NCBI RefSeq assembly: GCF_009870125.1
Contig: NC_046680.1
Location: 12,357,501 to 12,421,500, forward strand
DNA: 64,000 nt
Source: Drosophila pseudoobscura
Taxonomy: Eukaryota > Arthropoda > Insecta > Diptera > Drosophilidae
Direction of reading: 5' to 3'
In this document: positions 1 through 12,145 of the stretch, in pieces
Position numbering within the stretch: position 1 is the stretch's first letter
Layout of the letters: each line of letters starts with the position of its first letter
Position numbers and translations under genes: made by a program
Notes under the pieces: generated by a model
Seen by the model: the letters and a program-made list of their open reading frames with translations, nothing else
The model's database searches: none
Told to the model about the DNA's origin: nothing

Positions 1-3000
1 TCGATAGATGCCAGTGATTTGGTCATCTACTGTGTGGCCTCCAACACCTTTTGCCGTCGTCCCACATTCATTCCGTCGCGCAATCACCACCCCGAAGTCC
101 TGCGCTGCTCTCCCTACAACGACAACGTATTTGCTTTGGGCACGACGTTGGGAGCTGTGTTAGTTTGCGATTTGCTCAAGATGAGTATCGTTTATAAATT
201 CAATGGCCATAAGAACTGTATCAATGGATTGGCATGGCGGCAGGTATCTCTCCCCTTCGAAGAGGAAAAGTTGAATCTCGATACGTTGTCCTCGCGAGCT
301 GAGCAGTGGCGCAGTCGCAAAGAAGATGAGGTAGCCGAAGCCTCTTCCAAACCAAAACCCAAACCCCCTCCGCTGGTCAAGTCCAAGCCAGCCGAATCCG
401 ATGATCCGTTTGACATTTACAACTTTGATCATCTGGAATGCGAGTTCGGCGCGCCAGTAGACGCCCACCGCAAGTCATCCGACGATTGCGGTGACGACTT
501 TGTTGGCCTGGAGAAGCCCGCAGGGGCCGCTGCCCTCGATTTTGTGGAGGCCTGTGAGAGCATTAAAGCGGATATAATGGCTAATCGCTCGGAGGCGGTT
601 GGCGGTGTGGAGGTCACTTTAGACGACTGCCAGCCCACAAAACCAACTGGTCCCCTCAGCGATGCCAGCAACATAAGCAACAATGACAGCGCAACAAGCA
701 ACTATCAGAATGCCGCCCTGCCCAGCGATTCCACCGAAGGCAGTCTGGAGGTTATCCAATACAGCTCCTCCAGCGACGATGCCGTGATCGTCGATGGCGA
801 TGCAGCCAAGCCGAAACGAGAGGTGCTGCATCACATCTATCACCGGGCCGAAGTGCACGCTCCCGAGACATCTCAAATTCAAATGAATCCCGAGCCTGAT
901 TTAAAAACCGCATTGGTTGAGGAGAGCAGTACCGAGTCGATTATTTCGAGTTCCATAAACTCGTCCATTCGCCCAGACATTCTCCTGGTCTCCGTTGATG
1001 CCGAAGAGGTGGTGATGATCTGGAATACAAACACGGGCGCACATGCCGGCAAGAACTACAGCAGTGGCAAGTCAACAGGTGAGCTCCATATGAAAAACAC
1101 AGCCCTAGACCATCTTCATCCCTAGATATCTTTACAGATCAGTATTGCAGTGTCATGTGGCTAAATGACCGCACCATTGTCTCCCTGGGTCGGCATCAGT
1201 TGTCCTTCTGGTCACTGGTGTACGATCGAAAAATGCTTCGCTACAAGATCAACAAGGACAAGGAGCACAAGTGTGGCACAAAGGACATACTATCTTTTGC
1301 CACTAAATGCAGCAAACAGCAGCTATGGGTGTGCAGAAACAATCGCACGACCGGACTGATGGATCCCCTCACTGGCCACATAATCACCAACTACAGCTCA
1401 TTGGTCTTTGGAGTGCGGGCCATGGTCGAGTGTCCGGATGATATGAACAAGTAACCCATCAAGCTTACTTATCAATTTTCTTTATATGAAACTAATTTAC
1501 CGCTACTTCGCTCTCCAGAATCGCTCTGGGATGTTCGGACCGTCGCGTGGCCTTCTTTGATCTGTCTAAACTGGCCACGAACGGCACGGCCATCACTACT
1601 AGCCATATTGGTAGCAACGTCTACTCCCTGGCTTGGAGTCCCGACTGCTTGCAACTCGCCTGCGGCACCTACGAGGGATCTGTGAGTTTTTACTTTGACT
1701 TTAATCGAGAGTACATAAATTAATCAACGTTACAAAATAGGTGGCGATTCTCGACGTGGAGACCATGAAAGTGAAAAGAACCATTCAAGGGCCCCAAAAG
1801 AAAGAAGTCTACAGTTTGGTGTGGCAGGAAAACTACATCTACTTTGTTGTGAATCGCAAGCTTTGCTTCGTTGATTTAAGCCGGCCCAAAACAGGTGAGT
1901 TAGAAGCTCTTCTCAGCATCGCTTCTCATTTGTGCTGTCGTGTGTTGTAGGTCTGGTTCTGGGCATTGCGCTGGCCATAGCTGATGTTTGTCTGGGCATC
2001 GTGAGTCTGTCGCTTGCGAATCTCTGCCATGTGTATGGTCTCGCGGTGGTAGTCCCACACATTCCATGTCACATTTATCCAGTTCGGGGCCGACAAGTCA
2101 TTGGTGACCACCATTTCGGTTTGACCCGCGAAATCTTTTTGCTTCGGAGGCTCCACAATCAAGTCCTGCAACTCATGGGATATGAGAGCTTCGTCCAGCT
2201 TAAAGAGCAACGCCAAGTTGGCACTATTAAAGATCACTTTCCTGAAGGCCGGTATAAACTGCTCGAAGCAGAGCTCCGTGAACCTGCCGTACATGTGGTC
2301 CCTCAAACCAAATGTTATGTCCACATTTATGCAGAGCTTTCGCGACACTTTTGCTGGCAACAAAAGCCCGTTGGTTATGGTCAAGGTCAGGGCACAAAAA
2401 TCCTTGATATCCGCCTGGGCCAAGTTGCAAAAGTTCCCGTCCGTGTGGTAGTCGGTCATGACGGCTATGCGATCAAGAAATTTTATTTTCTGCGGCACCT
2501 TGATGCGTTTGTGCAACGCCTGGAGCTCGGCAATTGTAGCCTCTGCCGCATCCTTGATCTGATCGGGCACCAGTATTTCCAGTTGCTCCCGCAACTTGTT
2601 TAGCTCGACAACGTGATTGAGGAAGTTATTCAGATTGCTCCAAACCTGCGAGATGTACACAAAGTGCGGCTAATGGATGGACAGAGGAGTGTTAGAAGGA
2701 CCGACGACGACCCCGACTCTATCTGCTTGCCACTTACGAATATCAGCTCCGAGTCGATGGCCGTGCGCATGGCCAGAGTGTCGTTTATCTTTGCCACCAC
2801 ACACTCGTAGCGCTTTCGCTCCACCTCAATGAGATAGACGGTGCTCTCATAGCTGCGATGCAATGCGTCCAGGCAACGTTGCTGCATGGTGTAGATGATG
2901 GTGAACTGATTGAGTCGCTGCAAGTGCTCAAGAGGCACTCGATAGGTCATCGTTGTGTCCTTGGGATCCAGGTAAATCATCTCATCGATGGCCGCTTGGC

Positions 3001-5948
3001 ATAGCGACTGCATCTTGGCCGCTCCATCCAGAGCCAGCTGGAAGGCAGAGCTCGTGTTCTTCTGAGCCATTTCCAGGTCGCCAACGACTGAGATGGGAAA
3101 AGCAAAAACCGAATTTACGTTGCAGATTCCTGGAGTTCATGATCTGCACTCACTATATCTCACATTTTCCCGGTCCCCATCCGGTCCATCGTTGTTGTAG
3201 ATGACTATACCGCCCACAGTGGCCGCCAGACGCTGCAGGTACTCTAGTCGATGGTATTTCTTCTTCAGCACATAATTCTGCAGATCGCTACGCCCGATCA
3301 CGCTGTTCAGGGCCTGAGCTGTCAACTTAAGCAACACGTGGTTCTTGGGACAGCCCAGGTTGTAGCAGGTCACAATGAAGACCTGCATCTTGGCAAAGAG
3401 CTGATCCAGCTGCGCCTTGCTGCAGGTCTCCGGGTACTGCAGAATGTCGTCGATGAGCAGCTTCAGTTCGTTGAAGAACCTCTCCTCGTATTGCTCCTTT
3501 ACGTACTGCAGATCGATGCCGCGACCCTTCTTCATCACCCACGACATCTTCATGTTGGCCATTGTGCAATCCACTGGACTCACATAGCTCTCGACAATGC
3601 CATCCACGAAACCGTTGATGGCACAGGTGTGCTTGTTCAGGTCGCTCTTGAGCAGGCCCCGTCGCAAGTCGCGGGCAAGCAGATGCACCACGAAAATGAT
3701 GAACTCCTCCTCCACATCCAGATCGAACTGTTCGAAGCGCTTCATGATCCGCCGCCCAATCTCCACCAGAGCCCTGTGTCGCGGCATTATGATACTGAAC
3801 AATAAATTTGATTTTTGCCTTTGTTAAGGAAGAAAACTAGGAAATTAAGGAAATGTAGGGCTGCTTGTTATTTGTTTGTGCCGTTGCTCCTAGAAACGTC
3901 AGCCTACTGTGTTACTCAATACAGTTGGGGGCAAAGGTCATGTCTATACGACTATTTCCGTATATCTATTAAAATCTTTAATCATTTAAATCTGGTACTT
4001 AGAATTCTAGAAGGGCCACGCACATTAATCTTCCGAAATGATATTCACACAAACTTTCCTATACATTTCTTTGACAGAAGTTACTGTTCTCAACCTAATG
4101 GAACGCCCGTGCTTCCTGAGCATTCGTGGATCCTTCCTCTTTTTGGGCTCCGAGGACGGCGTACTGCAGTTGCACGAACATAAGCCCGACCAGATTTCCA
4201 GATGGGGCCCAGTTCTGCGCCAGTCAGCACTGCTGTCTCGGTACATTACGGACATTACCTGGAATCCGTTGGAGAGCAATGTCTTTGCTGTTGTGGGCCA
4301 CGACAAGTATGTCATAATATTGGAATTTCTGGAGGCAGATCGCAACTGGAGGACGCTCCATACATTCACGGCCAGCGACCCGAAGGGATCGATCACCTCG
4401 CTAAAGTGGAGCAATTATCAGAAGAACCTGTTGCTCACTTTCCACATCGAGGGAAAGGTGTGCATGTGGGACACTCATGATCCGAACAAGCCGCCTCTGA
4501 CCATAACCTACCACTGCCCCATGTGGTGCGGCATGTTCTTGCCCTCCGATGAGAACATCGTGATGTGCTCTGGCAAGTCGATTTCCCTGGAACTTATCAA
4601 TATTAAAGACGCATTGGCTGGAGACGAGAGAAACATTTGCTCCAAAGTTGATGGACTGCTCAATGTCAAGTGGGCCACCAAATCCCTGGTGCAGCCGTAT
4701 GCACCTCCCACCAGAGCAGAGGTTAAAAAAATTCAGCGCAAAGATCGACGTATGAGGAGGGTCCATGGAGAGCCACGTGAAGTTCGGGAGGTGATCCCAG
4801 ATCGCGAGGCGACAAATGACCCCAATGACCGAAAAGTACAGGAGATGTTCGACGCTATGACCCTCGACCAGAAACCAGAGCCTAGCCAGAGCACAAACGA
4901 GTGCCGCAAGTGCAAGGAAAATGAGTCTGCTAGCCAGGCTCCAGAGAGTGTCCCTACCGTAAGTCAAAGTTCGTCTAGATGCCATGACAGTAACTTTATC
5001 TTGTTTGCAACCATAGATTACCCGCACCTGCCTCTACCTCGCCCAAAAGGATCTCAACAAGAATGCCCTCGGAAAGCTGGCGATTGTGCTGACCGAAGAT
5101 GCGGAAAAGATTGACAAATCCGTGCTCCTGTCTAAGCTGTTTGGCACCAAGGCGATGGCCAAGGAGCTAATTGAAATGGAGTGTAAGTAAAATTCAAACT
5201 CAAGCAGAACATTAATGACAAGAAAACTATTTCAGTGACCAATTTAAAGCACTCCAATTCGAAGGATATTGCTCCGCTTTGCCTGACTATATCCACATTT
5301 AAGCTGCGCAAGGAGTTAGAGGAGCACATTGCCAACAAGACACTTACGGAAGGTCACCTGGCTGTGGCCCCCTCCGTGTCCTATGTGTAAGTCCTTGGCC
5401 ACGTCCTGTGTGTCACTCGCTAAAACGCCATATTTCTTGTTTAGGTTTTGGCGAGACTGTTGCGAAGCCTATGCCAAGCAGATGGAGGGGAAGGGCTACA
5501 TCATGCATGCGGCCACGTATCGCTTTAGCTTGGGCCAGCATAGGGAGGCCATCGATCTGCTCCTGGCCAACGAGTATTTTAAGGAGGCCTTGGTCCATGC
5601 CCGCATCAGCTTGCCGGCCACGGACCCCAAGATAAAAACCATCATCAATCAGTGGCTGGAGAGGCTGGAGAAGACGGGAAACTTTGGAGCGGCTGCTCTG
5701 ATGTGAGTGCAACCGAAGTGTAGATAGTAGGTAGTTAAAGCTAATGCCATTCCCTTCACAGATGCGTGCTGGACAACGAGATGATGCGTGGGTACATGTA
5801 TCTGCGCAAGTTCCACAATTGCACGCCCGAGATAGCCGATCTAATGGCCCAAATCAAGCGCCTTGGCCAGCTGGGCGAAGTGTTAGATGGCTGCGCTCCC
5901 GGTGAACCACCAGCCCTGAATGGAGAAGCTAGCGACCATGTTGCCTAA
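1..5948 (+). CDS. rig: rigor mortis, Gemin5-like WD40 protein (5' end outside window)
   Basis: Partial gene. The window opens inside an exon whose frame is already open at base 1. Exons by splice consensus and frame: <1-1078, 1138-1450, 1519-1681, 1741-1894, 4078-4958, 5017-5182, 5236-5386, 5445-5702, 5762-5948 (stop). The N-terminal two thirds hold WD40-type blades, for example WNTNTG, LACGTYEGSVAILD, FLGSEDGVLQLHEHK and GKVCMWDTHD. An acidic, low-complexity insert lies in the first exon. The C-terminal third is alpha-helical, as in the Gemin5 TPR-like region. Known of the family: Gemin5 recognises snRNAs for the SMN complex, and fly Rig is needed for ecdysone responses at moulting and metamorphosis. 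A long intron (1895-4077) contains another gene on the opposite strand. The assignment rests on recognising the fly protein and the Gemin5-like architecture, and the family is surer than the symbol. Confidence 0.82.
1926..3787 (-). CDS. Cilia- and flagella-associated protein 206 orthologue, nested in rig intron
   Basis: Three exons on the minus strand: 3787-3154, 3087-2738 and 2669-1926, summing to 575 residues (human CFAP206 is about 620). The start is ATG at 3787 (MPRHRALVEIGRR). An upstream TTG in the same frame is not a likely start. Joins read NVRY-IVGDLEMAQKN and SELIF-PHFVYISQVW, both in frame. The N-terminal helical part (LLARDLRRGLLKSD, VESYVSPVDCTMANMKM) and the C-terminal part (NGLLLPAKVSRKLCINVD) match the CFAP206/C6orf165 family as I know it. 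These proteins sit at the radial spoke 2 base in motile axonemes, so in a fly I expect expression in testis or chordotonal cilia. The whole gene lies in one rig intron. Its stop is only 31 bp from the rig splice donor, and its promoter must fit in 3788-4077. Confidence 0.75.
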
Positions 5949-8900
5949 TTGATATTAAGTTATTTTCAAACATAGAAAAGGCTGTACACTTTTATGCATT
6001 TCATAGTTTATCCCAAGGCAGAGACAAGAGCTGCGCCGTAACTGAAATATTTGATTTAATCAACATGAAATGCACTATACAATAGATAGAGAAAACATGA
6101 AAATTGATTTTTGAATAAATGAAAATGAGAAACATTAATTAGAACCAGCTGCTGATGCCAGCTCCAGCTCAAGCTGCCATTCACTCGAGTCATTTCTTAT
6201 CAGCCGTAAGACCTGCGGCCCAGACAAAGGTATGACCGTTAGGCCTCATTTTTGTCTGGTCTGGGCTGCTTTGTTTTTGGCTGAAATCAAATTATGCAAA
6301 TGCCGGTGCTTGCTCCCTCCCTCTGAGCATCGTTGCCAGTTAGAAATTAAGTCTTAATTGTTGGAACAAAAGTCAGGGCGAGCGAACTTGCTGCCCGGCA
6401 GACGACCAGAAAACCAACAAAATCTACAAACAAACAAACAAACGAAAGATGGAAATGAACGACAGACAGAAGCATGGTCTGGGGCCCGGTCTCCGAGCAC
6501 ATTTCAGTTGCCAAACAGACGTCGTAGCGCTCGCTCAGCTGGCGCGGAGATTGGTTTCCGAGTGTTCGGTGTGGTTCGGCGTTCGTTTCGTTTCGTTTTG
6601 TTTCGCGTTTCCTGAGTCATTTTCGAATTTCACTTTTAACTGTTTGTAGGCAAGCGCGCCAACTCGAACGTACCGTTACCGCTGCACGTTACGGTTATTT
6701 ATGTGAGTGAACGAGAGAGGAGAGCAGAGTGGAGTTGTGACCCATCCGCCTATACGATACGATACGATACGATGCGGACTGTGTGCGAGTATTATCAGCA
6801 CATGGCATGTGCGTGTGGCTCCGCTTTTCTCACGTCCCATCAACTTTGACTTGACCCAGCTTACGCTTGCGCTTATGGACTAACCGTTGTACAATTAAAT
6901 AACAATTAGATTATAATTATGTCCAAGCACATTTCGCTTGTGCAAAACAAGTTTTTCAGTTTATTCAATTTGTGCGGGTAAAAGTGTTGAGAACAAAAGT
7001 GTTCCCCCATAAGTTGATCTCGACTCCGCCAGTGGAGCCAGCCTCAAGCTACGCTTCGCTCCGCTCCGCTCCCATGCGAACGACGCAATTTGCATGCGCG
7101 ACAAGCCCAAAAGCTTCTCTTCTTTGGGCATGACTCAACATTGAACAATTTTGTCGTATGCGAATGCGTGTTTCTGGGTTCGAGTGTGAGTGTCGCTCAG
7201 GAGCAATCATTTCTTGCTCGACTGATAATTTGTACGCTTTTCTTTGGTCTTTTCGGTGTATTTCTTATGGCTGTTGTAACTTGGAAGTGAAAGGTAGACA
7301 TAGACATTTGTAGACCCATCCCATCCCATTCATGTAGTTTTGATTGCATTTTGAAACGCATATCATAATGGTAGCACATCAGCCCCAGCGCTCCCCCTGA
7401 AATCGTCATTCCTTTTCATTTCCATTTCATTCCATTTCGACTCCAACTTTATAATAATAACAATTTGCATAACTTTTCTGTTGCATTGTTGCTTATTCAT
7501 GCATTCAGTTGGCAATGCAATGAATGTTGTTTCCATTGTTCAAGCTGAGCTGTGTTGTACGTATTGTTGCACTTATGCTATTGAACCCGACATGCCACCG
7601 ACACGCAGCGCAACTGCAGTCATAATCGCATTAACAACGATCACGAAATTAATTCAATTTCACGAAACGGAGAATACAATGCAATCGAAAATAACAGGGA
7701 CGACAACAAAATATTTTGAAATGTGGCTCAGACGCCGTGGGTTCACAGAAATTATGTTGAATCTGCATAATTTCGTAATCTTGGCAGCGGGCATATGCAC
7801 GCTTCGACACGGGCGTGGCCTGGCACTCAGTCAAGGGCGCACTGGATTCGTTTTGCCGCCTTTCCCTGCCACTCCACAGCCAGTGCTAATGAACAGCAGC
7901 AGCAGCCGCAGCCCCCTCCGGTCCCGAAACCCGTTTCAATGGCGGCAGCTTTGCCCCGAAAAACCGGACAACAACCCAAAGAGCTGGCTATAGACTCATG
8001 CATATAGTTTGTATGTTTGTCCAGAAAATTAGCAATAAAACGAAGTTGGCTTGCAATTCTTTCCGGCCACCAAAGAAAGCCAGACCAGGCCAGGCCAAGC
8101 CAAGCCACTGTTGGACTGGGCCATGGACTGGGTCTGGGACTGGGACTAGGACAGGAAAGAGCTTAGAGCATGGAGCTGGCAGGGGGCCCAGGCCCAACTG
8201 TGCAACGTCTACGGAATGTCAATGGGGCAAGTCAACGACTGACACTTTAAGGTGCGCATATCCGGCGCGTCGCTCCATATGGGGAGCAGGCAAAGACAGG
8301 GCTGGTCCCAGTCAACACGCCCCCATCATAATCGATGATGATCATGATGATGAAGATGATGTTGATGGCACACCTGCGTGATGACGGCATTGACAACGAG
8401 TTCGTCGCCTCGTCTGGATGACGCTGTCTATTATAGGAAGATTACCGTATCCGTCTAAGCCGCTAACTGGCTGTGGCTCTGGCTTTGGCTCTGAGTGATG
8501 TGTTGGCGAGGCGTCTCAATTGCCTACACTCCACAACACAAGATCGTGGGCTATTATTCGAGTATTACCTCCGTAATGGAGCTCTCACTGAATGGGGTGG
8601 GCTGTAGATGATCAACCACTTAAATGGTCATTTCGGGGATACTCCTGCTTCTTCAGTCTTCAAGTGGCCCAATCTACACTTTGACTTTGTAGTGCAGTGT
8701 AATTGATTAAATGATTTAATTTTAGTTCGGCTTGGCTTGGCGAGCACACAAATTCATTTGTCATGACATAAGGCAACAGGTACTCGGCGGCAAGCGGCAA
8801 CTGTTGTACTACATTGTCAATATTTGAGCACGAGCTTCGTATCGCCCGTAAATATTGGTTTAGGGTCAAATATTTGCTTGGCTAGCGCCGCAGGGCCCAA

Positions 8901-9454
8901 CAAAAGATTTGGGCAACGAACTGGCTTTGTAGAAAAGTGAAAATCTTCTAGAGAATATGGCACAGGCCGTTAGCTCTCGAGAGCTCGCGACACTCGAGAG
9001 AGTGAATGCGTGTGTGTGTGTGAAACAAGTTCGTTGCCTAAGTCTTTTGTTGGACGAGTATATCGAACACCTTGACTCGTCTCAAACACAAACGCTTGGC
9101 ACTCATTCGAATTCTCATTTCAGCATCAACCTAGCATGACAAGGCTCAATTAGGCCGCCTAACGCTTTCATCCAACCACCAAACACCAAGCACCAAGCCC
9201 CAGCAGCGGTCTGGACTCAAAACTCATTCAGACATAAACCAAGATCTAGAACTAGAGCTTCTTCCCGCCACGCATCGCACCACTGACCTCCTGCGGGCGA
9301 GCCAAGGCCGGCAGCAGCTGGCGGTTGAGCAGGCTTACCATCTCCATCTCCCTTCCCAACGCCACATTTCTCTGCATTTCTCTGAGCTGAACCATCTTCT
9401 AATACCATCTTCTGCCGAAACCTCAACCGCAACCGAAACCGAAACACGAATAAA
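5949..9454. other. rig 3' UTR and 3.3 kb of non-coding sequence
   Basis: The rig 3' end is marked by an AATAAA at 6114-6119. The rest has no convincing coding exon. It holds short tandem repeats (CGATA units near 6754-6775, AAACAAACAAAC near 6430, CCAGGCCAGGCCAAGCCAAG near 8086) and GC-rich stretches. A GTGAGTG at about 6701, following TTTAT, could be the donor of a non-coding first exon for the downstream membrane-protein gene, but no matching TSS element supports it. I see nothing else. Confidence 0.5.
6114..6119 (+). terminator. Polyadenylation signal of rig
   Basis: AATAAA lies 166 bp after the rig stop codon. It is the first canonical signal on the plus strand there and fits a short 3' UTR. 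Confidence 0.55.
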
Positions 9455-11743
9455 ATGAATTATCAGAAGGCCAGTGAAAAGCATTCGCCGTCCTCATTGA
9501 AGCAGAGGCCGTCGGGCAACAGCGGCAGCATACAAAACTTTTGGAACGAACGCATTATGGAGCGCTTTATAAAGGCAAATCTATTCATTATATGCTGCGT
9601 GGTGGCTGTTCTATTGCTGGTGAGTAGTACAATGGGATCGATATCCAGCCGTGTGTCAGAGTGAAATAAATACAAGATACCTTAATATTAGGATACTTTA
9701 GCTACCAAAATATCACCAATTAAATAGACAGATAGATACAATCCTCCTACCCCTTCTATTCGAATATCTGGCAGTCGGAATGCTATGTGGCTGTTTTTAC
9801 CCCAGTATAGGCACTACTTGGTGATATATGACCATCATATTATTGGTATGTCTCTCCTCCGCACACCTGTCCGCATGTCTGTCCATTCGTCGGTTGTCTC
9901 CTCAACTGGCGGCTGTCCGTGAACCACTACTCGTATCAGTGTGTAAACATTTTTGCCCCATTAAGTGAAAATGAAATGAAATCGTTTTTGTGCATCGTGC
10001 AAAATGTACAAATTTCATCTTTTTTTGTTGTTTTTGTTTTGCTCTCTGTTTGTGCTGTCAGAGGGGGGTCCGTGCAGGAGAGGGGGCTCATTAATTGATT
10101 GATGGATGATTGTGGAGCAAAGATGTCTCCGGTTTTTGTTCCGCCACATCGCGTCGTCATCACATCTTCTCTTGCCATCGCATGATTTATGTTTTCGCTT
10201 TTCTTTTGCGATTGTGGGTTAATTTCCATTTCTCTTTTCGTTTGCCCCCACCCGACCACGGCAGATTGTCTACCTGGGGGCCTTCTCGTGTGAGGTCTCG
10301 TGGATACTGGAGGCCCATGGAGAGCTTCCCTTCGCCGCCTACACCCTGTGCACCCTCTACTTTGTGATGTTCGTGGCGACCACGATCCTGATCCACGGTC
10401 TGGTCAGCGGTCTGTGCTGGCCCCTGTTCGCCTGGTCAGGCATCATTGGCATTCTCTCCATCCCGGAGCTGGTCTTTGTGATGATCATGACCACGCAGCA
10501 CTGGGTAAGTGAGCGCAATAGGAATCCGCTAGAACTGTTCCGTAATTTCCATCTTTATTTCGAATGATTTTAGGGCCTGCAGTCGGTGCACGGACTGACG
10601 GAGCTAACCTCGTACCTGATCCGCCTGATCATCAACTGCTTGGCGTTGATCTGCGTAATACCCACGGGAATTCGGTGGCGCCGCGAGACGCAGGTGCTCA
10701 GCCAGCTGCAGGGCCTGGCCACGCGGCTATCTCTGCAGACCCCGGCACCCAGCGTGCCCATGACCAAGGCGGACTCTAGGCGTTCCAGTCAGCGGCTGAG
10801 TGGCTTCGAGAATGCCGGCTATCAGCTGTGCGATGAAACGGCCAAGCTGCCCCTGGGCCCCGGCTTGGGGATGGGACTGAGCAACCAGTGCGGCGGTGGC
10901 AGCCAGGCCTATGGCTCCCAGAACGAGTTCAATGCCAGCATGTTTGCCCCGGCCTTGGCCCAACAGTTCAACAACGCCGCCCAGATGCAGCGTGCGGCAG
11001 GAGGAGGTGGAGGAGGACCGCCGGGACATCGCGCCCAGTCTCTGATGGACTTGCGCTGCACCTTGCCGGGAATGTACAACCCCCGGCACGTCCTGGACAC
11101 AGAGGACAAGAATGCCAAGTACTTCAACATAACCATCGACGACCTTAAGAACAATCTGCAGGACTCGCATCGGCCGTCGCCACCCTCACTCATCGGCTCG
11201 GCCAGCAACGATCCCATCTACTGCTCCATCGAGCCGAAGCAGATGACCCCACCGCCTGCCCAACAGCGTTCGCAACACGGACATCGCCCTAGGGGCAGCC
11301 ACAAGCAGCCGCCGCCGGGCCAGCTCTCGAGGAACTGCATCTCCCTGGAGAACCTGGAAGGAATCAACAAGGTGCAGAATGACCTGAATGCCTACGGCAA
11401 CAACCTGCTGCAGAACTACACGCAGCAGCAGCAGTACTACCTGGCCATGCTGCTCAATCCCCTCCACCAGCAACAGCAACAGCAGATGCAGCAACTGCAA
11501 CAGCACCACCACCAGGCGGCAGGGGGCATCTACCGCAGGCCGTCCACCTGCAGCTCGATCGGTGGATTCACCGGAACGGTGCTCGCCCAGCCGCGGCGCG
11601 GCTCCCACCACAGCCAGCAGATGCAGTACTACGGGGGCTTTGGGTATGCCAACTATGCCAATCCCTACATCACGGCCAACAGCAAGCTGTCGCTGGGCAA
11701 CGAGTCCGACGACTACCGCAAGTACCGCGATGTGGCCCTGTAG
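9455..11743 (+). CDS. Four-pass transmembrane protein with long Gln-rich cytosolic tail, function unknown
   Basis: Exons 9455-9619, 10265-10504 and 10574-11743 give 524 residues. All three joins are phase 0. Four hydrophobic segments are seen at about residues 39-61 (FIICCVVAVLLLIVYLGAF), 81-106, 109-132 and 147-170. They are compactly spaced, like MARVEL/tetraspan-type insect proteins. The remaining 350 residues are hydrophilic and rich in Gln, Gly, Pro and Ser, with QQQQQQMQQLQQ-like runs, several Tyr residues and a Ser/Arg patch (SRRSSQRLS). I recognise the general type, uncharacterised insect membrane proteins with this four-helix core, but not a named gene, and I give no function. The start is the first ATG after a run of non-coding sequence, and it places a short basic N-terminus in the cytosol. 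The TAG stop is followed by a long open frame (see findings). Confidence 0.8.
9620..10264 (+). other. First intron of the four-pass membrane protein gene
   Basis: Donor GTGAGTAG and acceptor ACGGCAG bound this 645-bp intron. Nothing beyond T-rich runs is visible. Confidence 0.7.
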
Positions 11744-12145
11744 GCGGTCCAGGTCCAGTCCAGTCCAGTCCAGTCAGCGCTTAGATTAAGCTTATATTAT
11801 ATGTATATTGTAGGACATGCTCTAATTAGAATGAGATTCCTCGGAATAACGACCAAAGAGCCACAAACTAACTCAGTTTCCGTTCGCAAACCAACAATTG
11901 AGGAGGCAACGGCAAACTCCAGAAACTTGTTGAAATCATCGACTAACTAATTAGCAACATCAACTAGATGTACTCTAAGTTTAGGCGTAAGCATCGACAG
12001 CGAACATTCATCGTTTAATATTGTAGCTAGGAATACGAATACGAATACGAATAACAATACTCGATTACTCGAACTGATCGGCAGTCCCAACCATTCACAG
12101 ACAGATCGAAAACTGTACATATGTGTAATTAAAAGCAATCATGTT
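11744..12145. other. Convergent 3' UTRs of the membrane-protein gene and FAM21
   Basis: The two genes meet tail to tail. Plus-strand ATTAAA at 12128-12133 and minus-strand ATTAAA (TTTAAT at 12014-12019) are the only plausible poly(A) signals, so the two transcripts probably overlap by roughly 100-150 nt. A GTCCA/GTCCAGTCCA repeat follows the plus-strand stop. Confidence 0.45.

Noticed and set aside
1932-2603. 223-codon plus-strand frame within the rig intron
   Set aside because: Mirror of the Cfap206 last exon, which has clear family motifs and splice joins.
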